Shown piece after piece: positions 1-4,755 of a stretch of DNA of 7,050 nt. Position 1 is the first letter of the stretch. Every line of letters starts with the position of its first letter. A program made the translations under genes and the position numbers. The stretch comes from Betaproteobacteria bacterium (GTDB lineage Bacteria; Pseudomonadota; Gammaproteobacteria; Burkholderiales; Casimicrobiaceae), in contig VBCZ01000172.1 in NCBI GenBank assembly GCA_005889025.1, positions 1 to 7,050 on the forward strand, read 5' to 3'. Below the pieces are notes generated by a model. The model was not told the DNA's origin. It ran no database searches and worked only from the letters and a program-made list of their open reading frames with translations.

Positions 1-469
1 AGACGCGGCCGAAGCAGTAGCCGAGCGACGGGACGAACACGGGTGCGATGCCGGAATGATTGAAGGGGATCTTGTCGCGATATTGACCCCTGTAGCCGTG
101 CACGAGTCCTGCCGAGAACTTCAGATAAAACGGCTGGGCGCGCTCGAGCGGCCGGTACCTCCATCCACCGTAGACATATTGCGACGACTGGCCGAAGGAG
201 TTGTCGAAAAACGCTGCGCCCAGCAGCCATTGGTCGGTGATGTTCCATTCGCCAAGTATGAGCTTCTGGTAATTGTCATGCGCCTGGTCGGTATGAAAAT
301 GTACCGTGTACAGGCTGGTTTCGAGGTAGAAGCGATCGGTGCGCCACGGCTCGCCCGGCTTTTCGGCCACCGGCGCGTCTCCAGCCGCGATCGACTGCGC
401 TTGTGCGAAGGCGCATGCAAGCGCACCTGAAAGCACGACCGCTGCGACAAGGAAAAGCGGCTTTCTCAT
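1..469 (-). CDS. PagP-like outer-membrane beta-barrel protein, C-terminus cut by window edge
   Basis: My own translation of the minus strand gives 156 residues with no stop before the window edge. Residues 1-24 form a classic Sec signal peptide: MRK, a hydrophobic core, then a cleavage site after AFAQA. The mature part has alternating polar and hydrophobic residues rich in Tyr, Trp and Phe, typical of a small outer-membrane barrel: YLETSLYTVHFH (48-59), AAFFDNSFGQ (85-94), YGGWRYRPL (100-108), KIPFNHSGIAPVFVPSLGY (133-151). The pattern resembles lipid A palmitoyltransferase PagP and a short betaproteobacterial family often labelled 'sn-glycerol-3-phosphate transporter', a label the sequence does not support. 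PagP uses His, Asp and Ser; here His57 or His59 and Ser91 could match, but the Asp-Ser pair reads Asp89-Asn90-Ser91, so enzyme activity is uncertain. Roughly 25-30 residues are probably missing. I chose the ATG at 469 because it gives a normal signal peptide. An in-frame ATG at 520, four bases after GAGG, would add 17 Arg-containing residues and has the better ribosome site. Confidence 0.75.
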   Translation of the reverse strand, partial: MRKPLFLVAAVVLSGALACAFAQAQSIAAGDAPVAEKPGEPWRTDRFYLETSLYTVHFHTDQAHDNYQKLILGEWNITDQWLLGAAFFDNSFGQSSQYVYGGWRYRPLERAQPFYLKFSAGLVHGYRGQYRDKIPFNHSGIAPVFVPSLGYCFGRV

Positions 470-559
470 CGGAGCGCGCCGGCACGACAGAGGCGCGCGA
501 GACGTCAACTGGGACGGCATGAAACCTCGCTTGAAGTGATGCCGAAACGGGAAACTCTT

Positions 560-587
560 CATGAGTCCCGCGTAGTCGCGACTCATG
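560..587. other. Hairpin between the PagP-like gene and coxF
   Basis: CATGAGTC (560-567) is the exact inverse of GACTCATG (580-587). Inside it, GCG (570-572) pairs with CGC (577-579) around a TAGT loop, with a two-base CC bulge. No long T-run follows on either strand (only TTTT at 594-597 on plus), so it is not a textbook intrinsic terminator. It lies 40 bases upstream of the alternative start of the PagP-like gene, so it could be a terminator remnant, a regulator site or an mRNA 5' structure. The pairing is seen directly; its role is inferred. Confidence 0.45.
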
Positions 588-613
588 TCGGGCTTTTGCA
601 GACGTTCTTAGCC

Positions 614-644
614 ATGGCCCAGGCGCGATGCGCGCACGGGCCAT
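614..644 (-). terminator. Strong hairpin just after the coxF stop, possible transcript end
   Basis: ATGGCCC (614-620) pairs with GGGCCAT (638-644). After a 2x2 mismatch, GCGCG (623-627) pairs with CGCGC (631-635) around an ATG loop. It begins 8 bases after the coxF stop codon in the direction of transcription, where an operon end is expected. On the minus strand it is followed by GGCTAAGAACGTC, with no U-tract, so it may act with Rho or protect the mRNA 3' end instead of terminating by itself. Confidence 0.45.
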
Positions 645-651
645 ATCCGAA

Positions 652-1665
652 CTAGCTGGTCGCACAGATTACCGAGGCGCCGAGCTTCTCCTTTGCATAG
701 GCAACCTGCGCAAGATCGGGGAGCTCGACTGCGTTCTTCACTGCCGTAATTTCGGCGAGGATGAAGATGGCGACCTCCGGCGGCGTGCGACTGCCGATGT
801 ACAACCCGATCGGCCCGTGCAGCCGCGCGATCTGCTCCGGCGTCAAGTCGAACTCCTCGAGCCGCTGGCGCCGCTTCGCGTTGTTGGCGCGCGATCCCAG
901 CGCTCCGACATAGAAGGCCGGCGACTTGAGCGCTTCAAGCAGCGCAAGGTCATCGAGCTTGGGGTCGTGGGTGAGCGCGACGACGGCGCAGCGCTCATCG
1001 AGCTTCATGTCGACAACGGTGTCGTCCGGCATGGTCTTGACCAGCTTTATTCCCGGGATATCCCACGTCTCGGTGTATTCCTCGCGCGGATCGCATACGG
1101 TCACCTGATAGTCGAGCCCAACCGCGATCTGTGCCAGATATTTCGAAAGCTGACCTGCGCCGATGACCAGCATCCGATACCGGGGGCCATGAATGGTTGT
1201 CAGCGTTGCGCCATCGAAGGAGAGCGCGTCGGTTGCGCTCGCGGGAGCAAGCGTGACCGTTGCCGTCGTCAGGTCCAGCGTTCTCGCGACCAGCTTTCCT
1301 TGCTCGACCATCGCCAGCAGATCGGCGATCCTGCTTTGGCGAGTGAGCGGCTCCTGCACCAGCTGGATCGTGCCGCCGCACGGAAGCGCGAACTTGCGCG
1401 CGTCCTCCGCCGTTACCCCATACGTCACTTGCTGAGGCCGCGTCACGTAGGCGCCCTCGCGACGGGAGCGTTCGACGATATCGTCCTCGATGCAGCCTCC
1501 GGAGACCGATCCGACGACGTGTCCGTCTTCCCTCACCGCAAGCAAGGCCCCGGGCGGCCGCGGCGAGCTGCCCCAGGTCTTGACCACGGTAACGAGCAAC
1601 ACGCGTCTGCCTTCACCCTGCCATTGCGCGCTTTTGCGCAGAACTTCGAGGTCGACGCTATCCAT
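652..1665 (-). CDS. coxF: XdhC/CoxF family molybdenum cofactor maturation protein
   Basis: This 337-residue protein belongs to the XdhC/CoxI family. Known members bind the molybdenum cofactor, promote its sulfuration and hand it to xanthine dehydrogenase or CO dehydrogenase type hydroxylases in the cytoplasm. The N-terminal XdhC/CoxI domain shows TWGSSPRPPGALLAV (30-44) and GSVSGGCIEDDIV (52-64), with the conserved Cys58, and a second Cys-Gly-Gly at 96-98. The C-terminal Rossmann-like domain starts at MLVIGAGQLSKYLA (165-178) and continues with VCDPREEY (190-197), LTHDPKLDD (231-239), YVGALGSRANNAKRR (252-266) and IGSRTPPEVAIFILAEI (290-306). Length and motifs are normal and no damage is visible. 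The start MDSVDLEVLR fits the family, although no clear Shine-Dalgarno sequence precedes it. It is the last gene of the coxD-E-G-F run, 62 bp after coxG. The symbol follows its neighbourhood; by sequence alone 'XdhC family' is the safe name. Confidence 0.93.
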   Translation of the reverse strand: MDSVDLEVLRKSAQWQGEGRRVLLVTVVKTWGSSPRPPGALLAVREDGHVVGSVSGGCIEDDIVERSRREGAYVTRPQQVTYGVTAEDARKFALPCGGTIQLVQEPLTRQSRIADLLAMVEQGKLVARTLDLTTATVTLAPASATDALSFDGATLTTIHGPRYRMLVIGAGQLSKYLAQIAVGLDYQVTVCDPREEYTETWDIPGIKLVKTMPDDTVVDMKLDERCAVVALTHDPKLDDLALLEALKSPAFYVGALGSRANNAKRRQRLEEFDLTPEQIARLHGPIGLYIGSRTPPEVAIFILAEITAVKNAVELPDLAQVAYAKEKLGASVICATS

Positions 1666-1727
1666 ATCGCGAGTTGACCATCAGAAAAGACTTCGGTTCG
1701 TTGATCGAAGGCCGGGAACCTGTCACT

Positions 1728-2315
1728 TCAGGAGGGCCGGTTGATCCAGTAAACAGCCATCCCGATCAGAATGGCAACCGCCAAAGCGAGTTGAATCCAA
1801 ATTATAAGGCTCATCATCGGTGCTTTGCGAGATGGACCGGCTGCCCCGGGTTCGACCGCCGCCGTGACGGACGAAGATGCGCGAATGTGCTCGACGAAAC
1901 GAGCAAAAAAATCGTCTGCGACCTTGGCCGCCGCCCCGTCGATTAGCCTCGATCCGATTTGCGCCAGCTTGCCGCCAACCTGCGCCTTGGCCGTGTATTC
2001 GATTCGTGTCTGTCCGTCGTGCGGCTCGAGCCTGACTCGCGTCTCTCCTTTTGCAAAGCCCGCCGCTCCACCTTGGCCGTCGAACGTGAGCGTATACGAT
2101 CGCGGCGGAACAGCGTCGGCAACGACGATACGGCCGGTGAAGCGGGCACTGACCGGTCCCACACGCGAAGTGAGCGCGACGCGATATTCGTTGTCGGCAA
2201 TGCGCTCGATGCTTTCACATCCCGGAATGGACGCTTTGAGCACCTCGGGATCGTTGAGCGCGCGCCATGTCGTCTCGACATCGGCCGGAACCTCCCGGCT
2301 GCCACTCATCTCCAT
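1728..2315 (-). CDS. coxG: CoxG-type SRPBCC protein with C-terminal membrane anchor
   Basis: The 195-residue product is a CO dehydrogenase subunit G (CoxG) type protein of the SRPBCC/START-like fold. CoxG is known to help attach CO dehydrogenase to the cytoplasmic membrane. Residues 1-145 carry the family pattern: VPADVETTWRALNDPEVLKASIPGCESIE (9-37), then beta strands with YRVALTSRVGPVSARFTGRI (44-63), and a helix rich in Ala, Lys and Asp near 115-143. A short Pro/Ala/Gly linker (about 145-166) leads to one hydrophobic segment, about 168-190, ending in Asn-Arg-Pro-Ser, which fits a membrane anchor. I chose the ATG at 2315 because GGAG lies six bases upstream and the start Met-Glu-Met-Ser-Gly fits the family; a longer in-frame extension to 2528 is low-complexity antisense-like sequence inside coxE. 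The start overlaps the coxE stop by 10 bp, and the second ATG forms an ATGA overlap with that stop, which suggests translational coupling. Confidence 0.92.
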   Translation of the reverse strand: MEMSGSREVPADVETTWRALNDPEVLKASIPGCESIERIADNEYRVALTSRVGPVSARFTGRIVVADAVPPRSYTLTFDGQGGAAGFAKGETRVRLEPHDGQTRIEYTAKAQVGGKLAQIGSRLIDGAAAKVADDFFARFVEHIRASSSVTAAVEPGAAGPSRKAPMMSLIIWIQLALAVAILIGMAVYWINRPS

Positions 2316-2932
2316 GAAAGGCTCCGTGGAAGCATCTCTCGCGCCGGTGCGCGCCTTATCCGCGCATGCGTGTGGCGGGAGAACGCGTTGGCAAGCTCCT
2401 TGAGACTGTCGAGATTGTGCACCGGCAGGAATTCGTCGACATACGGGAGCATTGCGCGGATTCCGGCAGGGCGCGCCTCGAAGCGATCGTAACGAAGCAG
2501 CGGATTGAGCCAGATGAGCCGCCGGCACGATTTCGCGAGTCGCTCCATTTCGTGTGAAAGTCCCGCGCCGACATCGCTGTCGAGGCCATCGGTGATGAGG
2601 AGCACGATCGCGCCCTGGGCCAGAAGGCGCCGCGACCAGCGCCGGTTGAACTCGGCGAGACAGGCACCGATGCGGGTCCCGCCGGCCCAGTCGGATACCG
2701 ATGCCGCGACGCGGGCGACCGCGACATCGACGTCGCGCTGCTTGAGGTGCCGCGTGATATTGGTGAGCCGCGTGCCGAACAGCAATGTATGCACCCGGTC
2801 CCGGTCGTTAGTGATCGCATGCAGGAAGAACAGGAGCATGCGGGCGTAACGGTCCATCGAACCTGAAATGTCGCAGAGCACGACCAGCGGAGGACGCCGG
2901 CGACGTCTTTTGCGCCAGGCAAGCGGCGCCAC
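2306..2932 (-). CDS. Possible separately translated VWA domain (C-terminal half of CoxE)
   Basis: This is the C-terminal half of the broken coxE, listed as an alternative reading. A GTG at 2932 is preceded, four bases away, by GAGGGG, a good Shine-Dalgarno match, and would give a 208-residue protein containing the entire VWA domain with all MIDAS residues (DISGS at about 21-25, GGTR near 84-87, ITDGLD near 113-118). It lacks the upstream segment GREIDLRASLRA and the helical N-terminal region thought to be needed for the normal CoxE role. Ribosomes reading the N-terminal frame would cross this start out of frame, so coupling is not obvious. Expression is inferred only; the site may be chance in GC-rich sequence. 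Confidence 0.3.
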   Translation of the reverse strand: MAPLAWRKRRRRRPPLVVLCDISGSMDRYARMLLFFLHAITNDRDRVHTLLFGTRLTNITRHLKQRDVDVAVARVAASVSDWAGGTRIGACLAEFNRRWSRRLLAQGAIVLLITDGLDSDVGAGLSHEMERLAKSCRRLIWLNPLLRYDRFEARPAGIRAMLPYVDEFLPVHNLDSLKELANAFSRHTHARIRRAPAREMLPRSLSWR

Positions 2933-3468
2933 CGCACCCCTCGCGGACGCAATTGCGCGAAGGCTCGCGCGAAGGTCGATTTCGCGTCCCCAAGCTCGGC
3001 CACGCTCATGGTTTCGAAATCCTTGCCTTGCAATACCTCTCGCGGCGAAAAGCTCATTACTGCGTCGACGTCGATTTGCTGATCTGTTGCTTCCCGATCG
3101 TCGCGTCGCAATTGCGACATCGCATCCGCGAGACGGGCAGGCAGGGGCGCCTCGCCGGCGGCCGGCGGCACGCGTCCATAGATCCTGGGCAACAGGAGCT
3201 GCATCATGCGTTCCAGCAGCCGCGGATTACGCCAGTAAAGCTCGAATGCCTGCTCGAACAAAGCTTGCTGATCGTGACGCTCGACAAGGACGGACTCGAG
3301 CGCCGCGCGGAAATCTTCCCGGTTTTCGACGCCGACGGCCTCGACGGCGTCGAGTGCGACAACGACCTTGGCGGGCCCCACAGGCAAGCCCGCCGCTCGC
3401 AGGACACGCGCAAAATGCATCACGTTCGCAGCAAGCTGCTCGCGGCCGGTCAGACCCGTCTGCATCAT
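2306..3468 (-). pseudogene. coxE: coxE (VWA domain protein) broken by a frameshift and a missing linker
   Basis: Normal CoxE is a roughly 400-residue VWA protein that works with a MoxR ATPase (CoxD) to mature Mo-hydroxylases. Here the first part, from ATG 3468, reads as a normal CoxE N-terminus for about 160 residues (LAANVMHFARVLRAAGLPVG at 12-31, SFSPREVLQGKDFETMSVAEL at 139-159). Near 2989 this frame turns into about 210 residues of Arg/Ser-rich nonsense ending at 2356. The genuine continuation is in the -1 frame: GREIDLRASLRA (from about 2989), PLAWRKRRRRRPPLVVLCDISGSMD, then VHTLLFGTRL, SDWAGGTRIGACL, VLLITDGLD, LIWLNPLLRYD, ending at 2306. The MIDAS residues DISGS, the Thr of GGTR and the Asp of ITDG are all intact. 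From what I recall of relatives, about 25-30 residues normally separate 'MSVAEL' from 'GREIDLR', so an out-of-frame deletion is the simplest explanation; a one-base error in the GGGG run at 2988-2991 would restore the frame but not the linker. The ATG is 2 bp after the coxD stop. Confidence 0.8.
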
Positions 3469-3470
3469 GG

Positions 3471-4388
3471 TCAGGCCGGCAGCCCCGCCGCTTCGGATTG
3501 GGCCTCGGTCACGAGCTGCGCGGCGAGCTCGGGCGTGATGGCGCCGATGTCATCCTGGTACTTGAGCAGCGCGCCCAGCGTGTTGGCGACAGTGTCGGGA
3601 TCGAGTGCGATTCGATCGAGGGCCACAAGCGCTTCAGCCCAGTCGAGCGTCTCCGCGATCCCCGGTGATTTGAACAGATCCATCTTCCGCAATCGCTGAG
3701 TGAACGCGACGACTTCGCGCGAGAGTCGCGCGTCGACGCCCGGCACCTTGCGCCGAACAATGGCGAGCTCGCGTTCGGCGTTCGGATAGTCGACCCAATG
3801 ATAGAGGCAGCGACGCTTGATCGCATCGTGGATCTCGCGCGTCCGATTGGACGTGACGATGACGATCGGCGCCTGCGCCGCCTTGATCGCGCCCAACTCG
3901 GGAATTGTCACCTGGTATTCGGCGAGCACCTCCAGCAGGTAAGCCTCAAAGGGTTCGTCGGTACGGTCGAGCTCGTCGATCAGCAGCACGGCCCTGCCGC
4001 CTTGGTCTGGCTGCAAGGCCTGAAGAATCGGGCGCCGGATGAGAAAGCGCTCGGTGAAGATGTCGGTCGCCAGCGTCTTTCGATCGACCTTGCCGCCCGC
4101 CTCGGCAAGCCTTATTTCGATCATCTGCCGGGGATAGTTCCACTCGTACACCGCCGATGCGGTGTCCAGGCCTTCGTAGCACTGCAGGCGGACGAGCGGA
4201 TAGTTCAGCGCGGTGGAAAGCACCTTGGCGATTTCAGTCTTGCCAACGCCGGCCTCACCCTCCAGAAACAGGGGCCGCTGCATCTTGAGCGCGAGAAAGA
4301 CGCTGGTCGCGAGCCGGCGGTCGGCGAAATAATCGTGTCGCTGGAGCAACGAAACGACATCGTCGACATGGGATGGAAGCGGTGACAT
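3471..4388 (-). CDS. coxD: MoxR-family AAA+ ATPase, CoxD type
   Basis: The 305-residue protein is a MoxR AAA+ ATPase of the CoxD type. CoxD is known to act as an ATP-dependent chaperone in assembly of the copper-sulfur-molybdenum centre of CO dehydrogenase, together with CoxE. Visible motifs in order: Walker A GEAGVGKT (44-51), QCYEGLDTASAVYEWNYPRQ (69-88, a CoxD/MoxR signature region), Walker B VLLIDELDR (134-142), sensor 1 around VIVTSNRTREIHDA (176-189, Asn181), and the arginine finger region IKRRCLYHW (190-198). The C-terminal lid (about 205-300) ends in a helical segment, LVTEAQSEAAGLPA. All key residues are present and the length is normal. It is the first gene of the minus-strand operon, its stop lies 2 bp before coxE, and its promoter must be in the divergent region 4389-4742. 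The start ATG has no clear Shine-Dalgarno sequence (a CCCCCC tract lies just upstream), so the start is less certain than the frame. Confidence 0.95.
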   Translation of the reverse strand: MSPLPSHVDDVVSLLQRHDYFADRRLATSVFLALKMQRPLFLEGEAGVGKTEIAKVLSTALNYPLVRLQCYEGLDTASAVYEWNYPRQMIEIRLAEAGGKVDRKTLATDIFTERFLIRRPILQALQPDQGGRAVLLIDELDRTDEPFEAYLLEVLAEYQVTIPELGAIKAAQAPIVIVTSNRTREIHDAIKRRCLYHWVDYPNAERELAIVRRKVPGVDARLSREVVAFTQRLRKMDLFKSPGIAETLDWAEALVALDRIALDPDTVANTLGALLKYQDDIGAITPELAAQLVTEAQSEAAGLPA

Positions 4389-4439
4389 GGATGTGGGGGG
4401 CGGACGCGAACGGCATGTCGAAAACGGTAGGCATTATAG

Positions 4440-4478
4440 CGTCCGGGCCGGATTTACCGCCCACTGACGTCCGGGCCG
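4440..4478. repeat. 11-bp direct repeat upstream of coxD
   Basis: CGTCCGGGCCG occurs at 4440-4450 and again at 4468-4478, with starts 28 bp apart, roughly 50-90 bp upstream of the coxD start. A spacing near three helical turns would put both copies on about the same face of the DNA, as for a regulator site. The copies are GC-rich and short, so chance is possible. Confidence 0.4.
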
Positions 4479-4565
4479 CGACCGATTCGCACCTGGGCCG
4501 GGATCGCACGATCGCGAGACGACATTTTCGCGCGGACTTTATGGAATATTCGTATGAATTCAGCC

Positions 4566-4577
4566 GACGAATTCGTC
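4566..4577. promoter_or_regulatory. 12-bp perfect palindrome, candidate operator
   Basis: GACGAATTCGTC at 4566-4577 is its own reverse complement. It lies in the AT-rich middle of the divergent region, 13 bp after another GAATTC (4556-4561), and about 175 bp from both start codons. A dimeric regulator shared by the two transcription units could bind here. The palindrome is seen; binding is inference. Confidence 0.35.
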
Positions 4578-4662
4578 TTGCCATGGCAGCGTGCGTGTGC
4601 CACGATGTGTACCCAACTTTGGCAGGATGTGTCGCCAATTTGAGCTTTCCAGAGATCACTAC

Positions 4663-4755
4663 ATGAACGCAAGGACGTACCGCACCTGGCATCGCGACGC
4701 GGCTGCATCGCGCATGAGTCTCGTCGCGGTACGGCGCCAATCATGGCTGCGCTGA
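4663..4755 (+). CDS. Possible 30-residue upstream reading frame overlapping the cyclase start
   Basis: An ATG at 4663, seven bases after AGAGA, opens a 30-codon frame (begins MNARTYRTWH, contains several Arg, ends SWLR) that stops with TGA at 4753-4755. It overlaps the start of the cyclase gene (4743) by 13 bp in another frame. The cyclase ATG has no Shine-Dalgarno sequence of its own, so this frame might deliver ribosomes by translational coupling. The peptide shows no known motif, and short frames of this kind occur by chance. Confidence 0.25.
   Translation: MNARTYRTWHRDAAASRMSLVAVRRQSWLR

Larger units (their letters stand above)
4389..4742. promoter_or_regulatory. Divergent intergenic region between coxD and the cyclase gene
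   Basis: This 354-bp gap must hold the promoters of both the minus-strand cox operon and the plus-strand cyclase gene. It is locally AT-rich around 4525-4580, unlike the coding DNA on both sides. I see a 12-bp perfect palindrome at 4566-4577, an 8-bp palindrome GAATATTC at 4544-4551, a second GAATTC at 4556-4561, and an 11-bp direct repeat, CGTCCGGGCCG, at 4440-4450 and 4468-4478. I could not assign convincing -35/-10 boxes: TTGCCA at 4578-4583 is a possible -35 on plus, but no good -10 follows. Open frames across the gap have no recognisable protein character. Confidence 0.6.

Noticed and set aside
628..1677. Long plus-strand open frame opposite coxF
   Set aside because: It is an Arg-rich antisense shadow of a protein with clear XdhC motifs; no domain is recognisable in it.
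2316..2528. N-terminal extension of CoxG by 71 residues
   Set aside because: It lies inside the VWA coding region in another frame and has no CoxG character; GGAG directly precedes the ATG at 2315.
2985..2998. Programmed -1 ribosomal frameshift in coxE at the GGGG run
   Set aside because: The heptamer does not fit a standard X XXY YYZ slippery site in the correct phase, and the missing linker points to a deletion.
2868..3699. Plus-strand open frames opposite coxE
   Set aside because: Low-complexity Arg/Ala-rich translations typical of antisense frames in GC-rich DNA; the minus strand carries the recognisable CoxE parts.
4591..4612. CRP/cAMP-like site near TGTGCCACGATGTGTA
   Set aside because: The second half does not match the TCACA arm of the consensus; too weak to claim cAMP feedback.
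4373..4666. 97-residue plus-strand open frame in the divergent region
   Set aside because: It starts inside coxD on the opposite strand, shows no ribosome site or protein motif, and has odd composition.
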